Below are positions 9,972 through 19,518 of a stretch of 64,000 nt of DNA, piece by piece. The notes below the pieces were generated by a model. It saw only the letters and a program-made list of their open reading frames with translations, was not told the DNA's origin and ran no database searches. Both the position numbers and the translations under genes were made by a program. How positions within the stretch are numbered: position 1 is the first letter of the stretch; the number at the start of each line of letters is the position of its first letter. Source of the DNA: Bacteroidota bacterium (GTDB lineage: Bacteria > Bacteroidota > Ignavibacteria > Kryptoniales > JAKASW01); the NCBI GenBank assembly GCA_021845665.1, contig JAJZVO010000012.1, positions 20,877 through 84,876 of the forward strand. The letters are read 5' to 3'.

Positions 9972-9975
9972 GATA

Positions 9976-11184
9976 TCACAATTCCATTATTCCATCGTTC
10001 CGCAATTCCGTTACTCCCCCCTGGAACCTCACCTCTCCCCTCTTCATTGTCAAAGACACTTTGAAGTCCTTGTCCAGTACAACGATATCAGCTTCCTTTC
10101 CTTCCTCGAGGCTCCCGGCGCGGTAGTCAGTCCCGATCGATCGCGCCGCGTTAGTCGACGCCATTCGAGATAGCTCCGGAAGATCGACGCCATTGAAACC
10201 CGCCACGAGCGCCACTCCTTTTTCGAACGCCAGCGTGCTCCCGGCAAGCGTTCCGTCAGGCATCCGCGAAATGCCGCCGACCACTCTGACGGCGTTCCCG
10301 GCGGAATCGTACACTCCATCCGGCAGGCCGGATGCGCGCATGGAATCAGTAATAAGAAGTATACGGTCAGGAGATTTTACCTTCACTGCGAGCCTAATGA
10401 AATCAGGGTGAACATGTATCCCATCAGCGATAATTTGAGCGTCTATCGCATCCGACAGAAGCATCGCCGAGGTAATACCCTGTTTCCGGTGATGCAGGCC
10501 CGGCATGGCGTTAAATAGGTGTGTCACCTGGCTTGCGCCGAGTTCGATAGCCTTCGTCGCCGTCCGCGAGTCCGCATTTGAGTGCCCAAGGGCGACCACG
10601 ACGCCAGCCGTCAGCGCTTCCGATATTACATCATCTATGCCGTCTAGTTCAGGGGCAACCGTGATCAATTTTATGAATCCCTCCCCGGCATCCAGGACTT
10701 TTCTAAACTCGAGAAGATCGGGCTCTTCTATGTACTCTTTCTTGTTCCCGCCGCTCATCGTCCTGTTGATATATGGTCCCTCAAGATGAATACCGACAAT
10801 GTTTGAAGCGCTGCCTTGACGCTTCAGATATGCCGCCAGTCTTCGAACTGCGGGACCCAGCAGCTCGTGCGGCAACGGAGCGAGAGTGGCAAGTACCGAT
10901 GTAACGCCGTGGCTGAAATAATACTCCGAAAGCGCCTCGTATGCGCGCTCGTCTTCGTCACCGAAATCGAACCCTGCGCCACCATGGGTGTGAACGTCAA
11001 TGAATCCCGGGAACACCGACTTCCCTCGACAATCGATTGTCGAAATCTCTGGATGAGTTTCAGCGGCATCTCTCTCTGAAATGCTTTTGATGATCCCATC
11101 TTCGATCAGGACATTTGAAGATTTAAGGACCATCCGGGGAGTAACGATGTCTCCTCCTCTTAAAATGATTTTTCCTCTTTTCAT
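9976..11184 (-). CDS. nagA: N-acetylglucosamine-6-phosphate deacetylase
   Basis: 402 residues of the amidohydrolase superfamily. It removes acetate from GlcNAc-6-phosphate in amino-sugar use and recycling. Visible motifs are HTHGG at 65-69 (metal HxH), the glutamate in HLEGPY, LGHSNAD, HLFNAMPGLHHR, the substrate-binding IADGIHVHP and the catalytic aspartate in LITDSMRASG. All key residues are present and the length is normal for the family. No nagB lies next to it. The final codons (VTELRNDGIMEL) are encoded by an imperfect 8-bp tandem repeat that runs through the stop codon, so the C-terminal tail may be a recent extension. Confidence 0.95.
   Translation of the reverse strand: MKRGKIILRGGDIVTPRMVLKSSNVLIEDGIIKSISERDAAETHPEISTIDCRGKSVFPGFIDVHTHGGAGFDFGDEDERAYEALSEYYFSHGVTSVLATLAPLPHELLGPAVRRLAAYLKRQGSASNIVGIHLEGPYINRTMSGGNKKEYIEEPDLLEFRKVLDAGEGFIKLITVAPELDGIDDVISEALTAGVVVALGHSNADSRTATKAIELGASQVTHLFNAMPGLHHRKQGITSAMLLSDAIDAQIIADGIHVHPDFIRLAVKVKSPDRILLITDSMRASGLPDGVYDSAGNAVRVVGGISRMPDGTLAGSTLAFEKGVALVAGFNGVDLPELSRMASTNAARSIGTDYRAGSLEEGKEADIVVLDKDFKVSLTMKRGEVRFQGGVTELRNDGIMEL
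9978..10017 (-). repeat. imperfect 8-bp tandem repeat, five units
   Basis: On the minus strand the units read GGAGTAAC, GGAATTGC, GGAACGAT, GGAATAAT, GGAATTGT. They lie across the last codons of nagA. Two of the five units (GGAGTAAC and GGAATAAT) occur again in the array at 57972-58019. Confidence 0.75.
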
Positions 11185-11328
11185 AGTGTTTCGATAATAA
11201 GTCGCTCCCCCGTCAGAGTCAAATTTCGGCCCGGTGAAGCCGCCGAGTTTTCATCCGAGTCCTGTCAGCAACCCGACCCCGCTACCCATTAGCCACTACT
11301 TACTCCCAGCTACATATTCGTCTCTCAT

Positions 11329-11940
11329 TCACCACAGCCCTCTCCATCTCTCAGCCCCGGCGCTTATAAGGCTTTCGTTTTCTTTAAGATCAAACGTGGA
11401 GATGTCCCTTCCCTCCTGCAGTAGCTCGCATGCAAGAGCCAACGTCCTACTGTTCTGGGAAGCATGGAGGACAAATAACCTGTCAGCCGCAGCGGCCACA
11501 AACCGGTTCCTCAATTCAGCGACGGATTTCGTCGCTCGTTTCTGTCTCGCGGCAAATGGCGATACAATGAGCATTCTCCCATCCTCAATCGCGACTTTCC
11601 ACTCCGGAGTGAGCCGCATCCCTTCTATGCCTCGCGCCGGGCAAACCACGACGGGCTGAGCACCCTTCATAAGCACTTCGAGACACATCTTCTCGACCGG
11701 AGTTTGAAAACCACAGACCACCGGAATTCCCTTCGCACGCAAGTCTTCGGCAAGCTCGTGGCTCTTCCTGATTACTTTCCCCGGGCATTTCCTTGAACAG
11801 AAAAGAGCGAACAGGTCTCCCTTGAGAAGCCCTGCGTCGCCCATAGCCCACACAGTCGGAAATTTCTCAAGGCTCCAGCTTTCGGCAAAATGCATAAAGA
11901 GCCGAGGCTCTCTCGAACACTCGATTTCAACTATATCCAT
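11329..11940 (-). CDS. DprA/SMF-like Rossmann-fold protein
   Basis: 203 residues resembling the Rossmann core of DprA/Smf DNA-processing proteins. There is a start strand (FALFCSRKCPGK), a helix (RKSHELAEDLRAKGIPVVCGFQTPVEKMCLEVLMKG), then QPVVVCPARGIEGMR and LIVSPF, matching the DprA order of nucleotide-fold elements. It lacks the N-terminal SAM-like and C-terminal winged-helix domains of classical DprA (about 360 residues). A role in DNA binding or competence is therefore not certain; a shorter DprA-like/LOG-like family is the safer name. It lies about 140 bases before nagA on the same strand. Confidence 0.6.
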   Translation of the reverse strand: MDIVEIECSREPRLFMHFAESWSLEKFPTVWAMGDAGLLKGDLFALFCSRKCPGKVIRKSHELAEDLRAKGIPVVCGFQTPVEKMCLEVLMKGAQPVVVCPARGIEGMRLTPEWKVAIEDGRMLIVSPFAARQKRATKSVAELRNRFVAAAADRLFVLHASQNSRTLALACELLQEGRDISTFDLKENESLISAGAERWRGLW

Positions 11941-12076
11941 CTCGCATACCCTTGCCCGTTAAGAAATGTCGCACCAACCGGCACCAGCATACGCCGGGCG
12001 GTCGGCAAAGTCCTCTTTCAATTCCCCGGCAAGCTGCACATTTGCGCAATGCCTGCCTGGAAAGGATTACCTTCTC

Positions 12077-13678
12077 TCACTTCATAAGGATCATCTTTCC
12101 ACTGACAGCCTTGCCGTCATATTCCAGCCTGTCGAAATAAACACCGCTCGCGAGACCCGCGCCGTCGAATTGCACTTCGTGAGTTCCGGGGTTCTCGAAT
12201 CCACTCACGAGAGTCCTTACTTTTCTCCCGAGGACATCATAAACAATCAGCGTCAGCCATCCTCGTTTCGGGATGGAAAAACTGATCACCGTGGTCGGGT
12301 TGAACGGATTCGGATAGTTGTCCAGCAGCTTGAAAGAAACCGGATTGTTAACCTCAGTGACGGCTGTTATTAATGAGTCTTTCAGCATGATCGGATATGA
12401 TTGCATGACCGTAGAGTCCTTCGTCTTTACGCTCAGCCGGTAGTAGTATGTCGATCCAAGCGATATGCTGTCATCGGTGAAAGTGGAATCAGTCGGTCCA
12501 AGCATTTTGTAATCGATGAAGCTGACGCCGGCAATTCCTTTTTGCGGAGGACCTCCAACCGCACGCTGAACGTCGATACTGTCGCTCCCCGTGTTCCTGT
12601 TGTCCCACCGCAACAGGATTGAACCGTTCGGATTCTCGGAGATATTCAGATTGGTCGGCGACTGCGGATAAGTATGAACGATTATGTCCTTTATCTCGTT
12701 GAATGTGCCGGTTCTCCTGTTGAATATCGTAAAGCTCCCCCCATCGTCCCATGCGAACGGGGCCACCCCCTGCTGCTGTGCCTGATCGACAACCGTGGCA
12801 TAAGCGTACATCCGCGGGTTATACGCGCACGTGTTTATGAAACCGTACTCGCCGAGTATTACGGGTATGCCGGTCCTCTTCGACCAGGTGGTCGCCTGGT
12901 TCATTTCCGATTCTATCGTGGTCAGTATGTTTGTGTTTGACGTGGTGCCCCCGTTGAGTCCGAAGGGCCACGGATCGTACGAATGATAATACGCGATGAG
13001 ATATTTATCCGAGGAATCGGGGATCTGGGCCGAGACCATTTGCGCGACGCCCGACCACATGTAGCCGGAATACGAGACAAGACGCGTCGGGTTGGTACGC
13101 CGGATTATCTTCAGCACTCGCGCGTTGAGCTGATTCACGGCGGCTTCCGGCGCTGGATTAGGTTCATTCAGGATTTCGAATATCAGGCTGTCGGACTTGT
13201 TCCTGAAATGTGTGGCAATCTGGCTCCATATACTATCGAATCGGGCGATCGCCGAATCGGCGTACGCTGTATCCGCCGGAGCGGTGATCGCGAGCGTATC
13301 TTTCAGCCACATCTCATGGTGGGCATTGATAATAACGAACAGGCCGTTATCCAGCGCCCATGTTACCACCGAATCGACGCGTGCCATGAAAGCACTTTCA
13401 ATCGTATAGGGCGGTTCCGACATTGTCCGATTATCATAGCCCCATGTAATCGGTACCCTGACGGCATTGAAACCGGCATTCCTCAAATCGGTGAATAAGC
13501 TTTCTTGCATCGGCGGGTTGCCCCATGACGTCCAGCCTCCGGGGTATGCATCCAGGGAATTTCCTAAGTTGATCCCCCTTGTCATTTCTTTAACGGCTTC
13601 CTGTGCCGTCAACTGTGCCCTTGCGCTGACCGACGCGGCAATCAAAAGTGATAACGCAAACAGTAGCTTTTTCGCCAT
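12077..13678 (-). CDS. GH5-type endoglycanase with Fn3-like and T9SS domains
   Basis: 533 residues. The signal peptide is KKLLFALSLLIAASVSARA. The GH5 barrel follows: RGINLGNSLDAYP, GFNAVRVPITWG, AHHEMW, the acid/base glutamate in ILNEPN and the nucleophile glutamate in IPVILGEYGF. A fibronectin type III-like stretch follows from about residue 340 (PTNLNISENPNGSILLRWDN, YYYRLSVKTKDST). The last 85 residues are a T9SS sorting domain (LLDNYPNPFNPTTVISF, ending KMILMK). It most likely cleaves beta-1,4-linked polysaccharide (cellulose or mannan type) outside the cell. This sorting domain is clearly more distant from the two at 0.8-2.6 kb than those are from each other. Confidence 0.9.
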   Translation of the reverse strand: MAKKLLFALSLLIAASVSARAQLTAQEAVKEMTRGINLGNSLDAYPGGWTSWGNPPMQESLFTDLRNAGFNAVRVPITWGYDNRTMSEPPYTIESAFMARVDSVVTWALDNGLFVIINAHHEMWLKDTLAITAPADTAYADSAIARFDSIWSQIATHFRNKSDSLIFEILNEPNPAPEAAVNQLNARVLKIIRRTNPTRLVSYSGYMWSGVAQMVSAQIPDSSDKYLIAYYHSYDPWPFGLNGGTTSNTNILTTIESEMNQATTWSKRTGIPVILGEYGFINTCAYNPRMYAYATVVDQAQQQGVAPFAWDDGGSFTIFNRRTGTFNEIKDIIVHTYPQSPTNLNISENPNGSILLRWDNRNTGSDSIDVQRAVGGPPQKGIAGVSFIDYKMLGPTDSTFTDDSISLGSTYYYRLSVKTKDSTVMQSYPIMLKDSLITAVTEVNNPVSFKLLDNYPNPFNPTTVISFSIPKRGWLTLIVYDVLGRKVRTLVSGFENPGTHEVQFDGAGLASGVYFDRLEYDGKAVSGKMILMK

Positions 13679-13886
13679 GACTCGTGTCCTTTCCCTCTGT
13701 CTGAGAACTCACAGTGAAGTTAGCTACAGCTTCGTGAATTGCCAAATGGATCGACATTCTTTCGGCCAGGGTTCTTATTCCCACAGAACCGGCCTTTCTT
13801 CGTCCTTAGGAATCGATCGTCGAATTGACTCAGTCAGGGAACCACTCGCTCAGCCGGAAATTCCTAAGAACGATAAATCGAAAAAG

Positions 13887-16037
13887 CTATCTTATGCCGT
13901 TGACCGCAGAGGTGACTATCCCGGGGGTGATAAGCTCCGGAAGTATCACCGGCCTCGAATCGGCACCCGGAGGATAAAGGACATATAGTGGCACGCTTTC
14001 CCGTCCGAATGCGGCGAGGGCTTTCGCTATCACGGGATCCTGGTTGGTCCAGTCTGCCATGACCGCAACTATCCCCTTCCTCCTGAACGCTTCCGCCACC
14101 TCTGGTGAACTTAGAGCAACTCTCTGGTTAACCTGGCAACTCAGGCACCACGCCGCAGTGAAGTCGATGAACACCGGCTTCTGTTCTTTTCTGAGAGAGG
14201 CTACTAGTTCCGGACTAAACGGTTTCCAAACGATACCGCCAGTGGACGATTCTCCCGATCCCGCCGTCGGCGCATTCGGCGAAATGTTTTGAAGCGAAAA
14301 TGCCAGACCACCGGCAAGAGTGAGAATCGCGAGAGCCTGTGCTATTCTTCTTGTAACCTTGGATCTGTAAAGGGTACCCCACCTTCCGTATATCCATGCA
14401 CCGAGACCGACAATGAGCAGGCTCACCAGGAGGAGCATCACTCCCTGCGCGCCGGCCTGCTGGCTCAGCACCCACAGGAGCCAAAGCACCGTGGCCATCA
14501 AAAAGAATCCCATCAACTGCTTCAAGGTTTCCATCCATGCACCCGGCTTCGGCACGAATCGAAGAAGCGCCGGTGAAGTCGTCAGAACAAGATACGGTGT
14601 CGCCATCCCGAGCCCGAGGAACGTAAATATGAGTATCGACCAATAAGCGGGCTGGCTCAGGGCGAAACCTAGTGCGGAACCCATGAAAGGAGCCGTGCAG
14701 GGAGTCGCAACAACCGTCGCGAGAACGCCACTGATGAAAGATCCCAAATAGCTCGACCTTCCCTGGACATTCTGCCCGACCGTCGTCAGCGATACGCCTA
14801 TCTCGAAGACCCCGAACATGCTGAGTCCGAATAAGAAGAGGAAGACAGAGAGTATCGTAACGAAACCTATGGACTGCAGTTGAAATCCCCAACCGAGCGA
14901 CTGGCCTCCCGCACGGAGCACGAGCAGCAGTCCCGCGAGTATCCAGAAAGAAACGACAACCCCTCCTGTAAATGCGGCCCCGTGCCTGACAATTTTCCCC
15001 TTCTCTTCACCCGCCTGCTTCACGAAGCCGAGGATTTTCAGAGAAAGGACAGGGAGTACACATGGCATTAGGTTCAGTATGGCTCCGCCTACAAACGCAA
15101 AAGCCAGCATCAACAGGAGCTCGCCCACACCTGAAGAAGACTTAACGATAGGAGTACCAATCCGAGGCCCGACAGAAAGCCGGGAAGTAAAGGAGACCGC
15201 CCTTTCAGATCCGCTCCCACGCCATCCGGCATCGGAGAGAAGGACTCCGCTTATACTGTCCTGGCCGTGATAATTCGACGAGTCGAGCGGCATCGACAGG
15301 ACGAATCCGCCTGTTGTGTTGGAAAGGATTTGCGCCGAATCGGGTTGAATGAAGAAGGACGATTTGTCAGGAAAGAATGTAATATGCCTGATTTCACCTT
15401 TATACCAACCCGGCTTGAGCGCTTTGATCTGCAGCATGCCGTCGTGCGTGGTCGCATCGAACTTCCAACCGGAATTGTCGACGGGTAACATGGCACGGGC
15501 CTGTGAGATCAACTTTGAACCAACGGCACTCGGCTGCGCCGGCCCGGATTCTACTTTCATTGAAAGCGATGCACTTGCGTGCCCAGGCATACAGACATCC
15601 TTACAAACCAGCCAACCCACATCCGCATTCAGCGCAATCACCGTTCCGGGTTTGACATCTTTCGGCGGAGCGATTTGAGTCAGTAGATAAGAGGTCCCTT
15701 CGTAGCCGTAGTTGACGAGACCTTCAAACTCGAATTTCTCCGGGTAGGGCCATTGAAGCGGTCCGGCTTTGTATCCCTCCGGAAGTTTCCATGTGACCGA
15801 CGTAGCGTACCCGGAGTTACCGGGGTTCTTCCAGTAAATATGCCAGCCAGGTGTTACCTCGAGACGAACGGCGACCCAGAACGGCTTGCCAGGTTCTATT
15901 GTGGTTACTCCCGGAATCAAATTCACCTTGACGTGATTATCGTTCAGCCCGAACGCAAATGAATTCCCGCATAGGAGAAGCAACATGACCAGATATTTCA
16001 ACAGACTTTTCACAACCGATCCTGATTTTGTTAGCAT
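13887..16037 (-). CDS. dsbD: thiol:disulfide interchange protein, DsbD family
   Basis: 716 residues. A signal segment precedes a DsbD/ScsB-type N-terminal periplasmic domain (IEPGKPFWVAVRLEVTPGW, VCKDVCMPG). Eight or so membrane segments follow from about residue 300; they include the transmembrane cysteines in LNLMPCVLPVLSLKILGF and VVATPCTAPFMG. The thioredoxin-like C-terminal domain has the redox site AAWCLSCQ (Cys631 and Cys634) and the cis-proline region SVPLYVLYPPG. It carries reducing power from the cytoplasm to the periplasm for cytochrome maturation or disulfide repair. All six expected redox cysteines appear present. It stands alone between the GH5 gene and hipBA. Confidence 0.9.
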   Translation of the reverse strand: MLTKSGSVVKSLLKYLVMLLLLCGNSFAFGLNDNHVKVNLIPGVTTIEPGKPFWVAVRLEVTPGWHIYWKNPGNSGYATSVTWKLPEGYKAGPLQWPYPEKFEFEGLVNYGYEGTSYLLTQIAPPKDVKPGTVIALNADVGWLVCKDVCMPGHASASLSMKVESGPAQPSAVGSKLISQARAMLPVDNSGWKFDATTHDGMLQIKALKPGWYKGEIRHITFFPDKSSFFIQPDSAQILSNTTGGFVLSMPLDSSNYHGQDSISGVLLSDAGWRGSGSERAVSFTSRLSVGPRIGTPIVKSSSGVGELLLMLAFAFVGGAILNLMPCVLPVLSLKILGFVKQAGEEKGKIVRHGAAFTGGVVVSFWILAGLLLVLRAGGQSLGWGFQLQSIGFVTILSVFLFLFGLSMFGVFEIGVSLTTVGQNVQGRSSYLGSFISGVLATVVATPCTAPFMGSALGFALSQPAYWSILIFTFLGLGMATPYLVLTTSPALLRFVPKPGAWMETLKQLMGFFLMATVLWLLWVLSQQAGAQGVMLLLVSLLIVGLGAWIYGRWGTLYRSKVTRRIAQALAILTLAGGLAFSLQNISPNAPTAGSGESSTGGIVWKPFSPELVASLRKEQKPVFIDFTAAWCLSCQVNQRVALSSPEVAEAFRRKGIVAVMADWTNQDPVIAKALAAFGRESVPLYVLYPPGADSRPVILPELITPGIVTSAVNGIR

Positions 16038-16490
16038 GAAAACGTCACCGCGATTTTGCCCTGAGAGTTAGATGCTTAACCGGTACATGCGATGCACATT
16101 TCGCGCACGACTTTCGATGCACGGTGCCGTTCAATAAGATTCCCATTGCTTAATATGCTCATACTTGTTCGAAAGGAAAAACATCGTTACCGGGTCTCAT
16201 CGCTATTAACGCCCATTAGGACATTGACGTTCGTCAACACATTCGTGAATGATTTAGAAAGATCTACCGGGGGGCAAAGTAATTCTTCCGGAAATTATTC
16301 CTTCAGAGATGAATTCGATAGATATTCGAAGAGTAACCTGAATGTTTGCGCCAACGCCGGATCGCGGCGACTGGCGGGAAGCTTTCAATGCATTACCCTT
16401 TCATCTCGTGTAGGAGCGTATGAGACCCGGCCGCCAACACTAAACATCAGGCAGGTAGCAAACGTATAAGTCATCTAAAATTTCATATTT
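16038..16490. other. intergenic region before hipBA
   Basis: This stretch separates divergent dsbD and hipBA. A 125-codon plus-strand frame at 16092-16469 has no signal peptide, Shine-Dalgarno site or recognisable family and is probably chance. The sequence becomes strongly AT-rich from 16470 on, where the hipBA promoter region begins. Nothing else is supported. Confidence 0.4.
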
Positions 16491-16605
16491 TATAATAATC
16501 CTTAAATAGACTATATTACTAAATAAAGCGATGTTCCAGTCTATTTATAGACGTGATATCGGGCTTCGATGACAAACTTTTTATCATTTAATTTGTTTAG
16601 TAATA
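16491..16605 (+). promoter_or_regulatory. hipBA promoter region with operator-like palindromes
   Basis: A TATAAT box at 16491-16496 could be the -10 element; no good -35 was seen. Downstream lie several dyads: GTCTAT-TT-ATAGAC at 16539-16552, the wider pair AAATAGACT (16504-16512) and AGTCTATTT (16538-16546), and TATTACTAAA (16514-16523) facing TTTAGTAATA (16596-16605). HipB family proteins repress their own operon by binding such palindromes, so these are the likely operators. Confidence 0.6.
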
Positions 16606-16621
16606 CAAAGAGGGGATGATC

Positions 16622-16951
16622 ATGGAATTCAGCGCGATGAGCGATTCGGCTGTCCTTGCGGAGTTCGGTGAAAGAGTGAGGCGGGAAAGACTGAACCAGA
16701 ATCGAACGCAGGCTGAATTAGCTTCTGCCGCGAGGGTCGGATTGAATGTCATCAAAAGATTAGAAACCGGAAATGGGTGCAACCTGTCAAGTTTTGTGCG
16801 AATTGCCCGGGCGCTCGGAAAGATCGACGCATTAGATACGCTCCTTCCCCAACCGGGAGTGAGCCCGATCCAGCTCGCCCGACTCGCCGGCCGGGAACGC
16901 AAACAAGCATCGGGCGGTCGTGGACGGAGGAAAGACACCGAAAATGGCTAA
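16622..16951 (+). CDS. hipB: HipB-like antitoxin, XRE-family repressor
   Basis: About 109 residues. An N-terminal helix-turn-helix of the XRE/HipB type is plain: EFGERVRRERLNQNRTQAELASAARVGLNVIKRLETGNG, with the recognition helix around VGLNVIKRLE. The tail is basic and glycine-rich (GRERKQASGGRGRR) and could be disordered. It should neutralise HipA and repress the operon through the palindromes upstream. The ATG at 16622 has AGGGG six to seven bases ahead; an in-frame ATG at 16616 sits too close to it. Its stop overlaps the hipA start by eight bases, so the two are translationally coupled. Confidence 0.85.
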   Translation: MEFSAMSDSAVLAEFGERVRRERLNQNRTQAELASAARVGLNVIKRLETGNGCNLSSFVRIARALGKIDALDTLLPQPGVSPIQLARLAGRERKQASGGRGRRKDTENG

Positions 16952-18242
16952 GACATCTCGACCATCGGCTGCAAATGTCTTCCTTTGGGAAATGAAAGTC
17001 GGGGCGGTCGCCTGGAATCCTGACCGGCAGATCGCCGAGTTCGAGTACGCACCGTCTTTCATCGAAAGCGGCCCCGATCTTTCTCCTCTGACACTTCCGC
17101 GACAAAGGGGCATATTTTCATTCCCGGGACTCAATCCGGAAACCTTCCGAGGCCTCCCCGGTCTCCTTGCCGACTCTCTCCCCGATAGATTCGGCAACGC
17201 ATTGATCGACGTGTGGCTGGCTCGCCAGGGTCGATCTCCTGATGACTTCAGTCCCGTAGAGAGGCTTTGTTACATCGGATCGAGAGGAATGGGAGCACTC
17301 GAGTTCAAGCCTGCGCTTGTTAGACAAGCAACCAGGTCGGCTCCCGTCGATATAGCAGAGCTCACAAGCCTGGCTAACAGGGTACTGAACGACAGGAAGG
17401 CACTCGAACTACATCTCGACAAAGATGAGGAACAGGCACTGAACACGATCTTAAGGGTCGGAACTTCAGCCGGAGGTGCGCGCGCAAAGGCACTGATAGC
17501 ATGGAATCCCGCGACCGGCGAAGTCAGATCGGGACAGGTCGCATCTCCTCCCGGTTTTGAGCAGTGGTTGCTGAAGTTCGATGGCGTAAGCGATACGATG
17601 CTCGCAGACCCGCAGGGCTACGGACGAATCGAACACGCTTACCACCTCATGGCACTCGAAGCTGGGATCGAGATGATGGAATCCCGCCTTCTCGAAGAAG
17701 GATGCCGCGCACACTTCATGACAAAGCGCTTCGACCGCAACCCGGACGGGTCCAAGCTGCACATACAGTCGCTCTGCGGTCTCGCCCATTACGACTACAA
17801 CATCGCCGGGGCACATGGCTATGAACAGGTGTTTGCCATAATACACAAGCTCCAGTTAGGATACCCGGCATTGGATGAAATGTTCAGACGAATGACCTTC
17901 AACGTCGTAGCGAGAAACCAGGACGATCACACGAGGAACATTGCTTTCATCATGGATAAAAATGGGAGATGGTCGCTAGCCCCCGCCTTCGATCTGACAT
18001 GGGCGTACAACCGCAGCAGCCGCTGGACAAATCTCCACCAGATGAGCATCAACGGGAAACGCGACGATATTACCCGCGCGGATATCATGACGGTGGCTAA
18101 GCAGTATAGGATAAGAAGAGCGGAGCAAATTATCGGCAAGGTCGTCTCCGCCGTGAAAAGCTGGCCGGACCTTGCCGCTCGCGCTGGAGTAGATAAGAAA
18201 AGATCTGAGTACATATCCTCCACCCACAGAACGAAAATCTAA
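16944..18242 (+). CDS. hipA: HipA-like serine/threonine kinase toxin
   Basis: About 432 residues, full length for the family. The N-terminal HipA_N part (FLWEMKVGAVAW, FPGLLADSLPDRFGN) is followed by the kinase core: a Ser/Gly-rich loop GTSAGGARAKALI matching the HipA P-loop/autophosphorylation region, KFDG, MTKRFDR, the catalytic loop NQDDHTRN at about 325-332 and the metal-binding APAFDLTW at about 347-354. In studied members HipA phosphorylates aminoacyl-tRNA synthetases such as GltX and causes growth arrest. All catalytic residues appear intact. The preferred start is ATG 16944, with GGAGG upstream; an upstream GTG at 16920 is less likely. Confidence 0.9.
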   Translation: MAKTSRPSAANVFLWEMKVGAVAWNPDRQIAEFEYAPSFIESGPDLSPLTLPRQRGIFSFPGLNPETFRGLPGLLADSLPDRFGNALIDVWLARQGRSPDDFSPVERLCYIGSRGMGALEFKPALVRQATRSAPVDIAELTSLANRVLNDRKALELHLDKDEEQALNTILRVGTSAGGARAKALIAWNPATGEVRSGQVASPPGFEQWLLKFDGVSDTMLADPQGYGRIEHAYHLMALEAGIEMMESRLLEEGCRAHFMTKRFDRNPDGSKLHIQSLCGLAHYDYNIAGAHGYEQVFAIIHKLQLGYPALDEMFRRMTFNVVARNQDDHTRNIAFIMDKNGRWSLAPAFDLTWAYNRSSRWTNLHQMSINGKRDDITRADIMTVAKQYRIRRAEQIIGKVVSAVKSWPDLAARAGVDKKRSEYISSTHRTKI

Positions 18243-18381
18243 GTCTCCACAAGAAGTACCCCAAAGTAATAAGCCGTCAGCGCCGAAGACCGCGGTGCGT
18301 TCCCTGATCGCACCCCGATCGAGTCATCAAAACAACATCCGTTATGGAAACAAATTCAACCCTATCCACCACTGGAAATTA

Positions 18382-19508
18382 CTGACAGCCATGCTGGAGA
18401 AACTGGCCCTTACCTTCGGGGAAAAGAAGAAGCCTCACGTTGAATTTTCCAGCCGGTGAGACGGTAAGCCCCGCGAGAAATGTCGTATTCACTTCACTGA
18501 TGCTCTGGTCCGGTGCCGCATAAAGCTCAGCATAGTTGGTTTTGTTGCTCGGCCCGCCGGAGCTGCTGTTCTCAAAGTCGCTGTTGCATACCACAAGAGT
18601 CCGGTCGGTCAGGTTCTGTGTGGCCTTCCCCCATAGGTAACCTCCGGTGACACCAACGGTCGTTTGAAGGTTCACATCGTACTGAATTCCTCCGGATAGA
18701 TTCCAATGGTTGTAGCCCTGGTCCCTGCTCTCCACGTTGTAATACAGTGAAGTTCCCGAGCCGTAAGTATAATGGTCCCAGTAGTTCTGTTGCCGTAAGA
18801 CCCGTCACCGTTGAATACGGCTCTCCCCGCGTTCAGCCCGAGCTTCACATTTGGCAACAGCCCATAACCTGCATAAAGAGAGAACAGATTGCCGGTATAG
18901 TGCATCTCGTCTTCACCCGACGAGACAGTGGTTACCGGAATCAACGAGCTGCTCGCGATAGTAGTCCCCCTGTAGTCGTACCCGAGATTTGACTGATAAA
19001 TATCGAATGGGATCGTGTAATACTTTGTATCCTGCATTATCCCCTGATAAGTGAAACCGAGGTGAAGTCCCGACAGAGTTGATGGTAGCGGGTCTGTGAG
19101 GAATGCCGCAGATATGATGGGTTCGATGATTGGGCGTGAATTCACGAGATAGTACGGATACATAATCGGCGGCATATACACGGCCACATTCGTCGAGTAC
19201 ATCGGATAAATCCGCGGCTGGTAAAAAGTGGCAGTCTGCCGGTAGTTGCGGAAGTCCACGTAGAGCTGATTCGTACCAGCACAGTCTGAATTGAACCAGG
19301 CGGGGTTGATTTGCAGGTTCAACAACGGATACTCGATCAGTCCGGGGGTCGCCCGTGCAGATGCTCCGATTCCGTAAGGGTTGATGTATCTTGGCCGATA
19401 GTACCCTTCTCCGGTAATCGCATCTGGGAACCTCAACACTCGAATCGGTGGGGCCACATAAAATCCCCCCCTTGGCTGACCCACCGATATGTTCCGGCTA
19501 AAACACAA
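18382..19508 (-). pseudogene. outer-membrane beta-barrel protein gene with a frameshift
   Basis: Two minus-strand frames make one protein if a base is restored near 18785-18788. The first ends ...NGDGSYGNR and then reads into junk; the other frame continues NYWDHYTYGSGTSLYYNVESRDQGYNHWNLSGGIQYDV. The product has alternating amphipathic strands (LHLGFTYQGIM, SLYAGYGLLPNVKLGLNAG, TVGVTGGYLWGKAT, TFLAGLTVSPAGKFNVRLLLFPEG), as in outer-membrane barrels. No signal peptide or good start is visible; the frame opens at a TTG just after the SCO1 stop, and a run of seven C lies at 19465-19471. It is either a decaying gene or one carrying sequencing errors. Function unknown; its neighbours hint at metal or envelope. 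Confidence 0.55.
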
Positions 19509-19518
19509 CCTGGCGAAT

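Noticed and set aside
16092..16469. 125-codon plus-strand frame between dsbD and hipBA
   Set aside because: No ribosome site, signal peptide, domain or neighbour support; composition looks like intergenic DNA.
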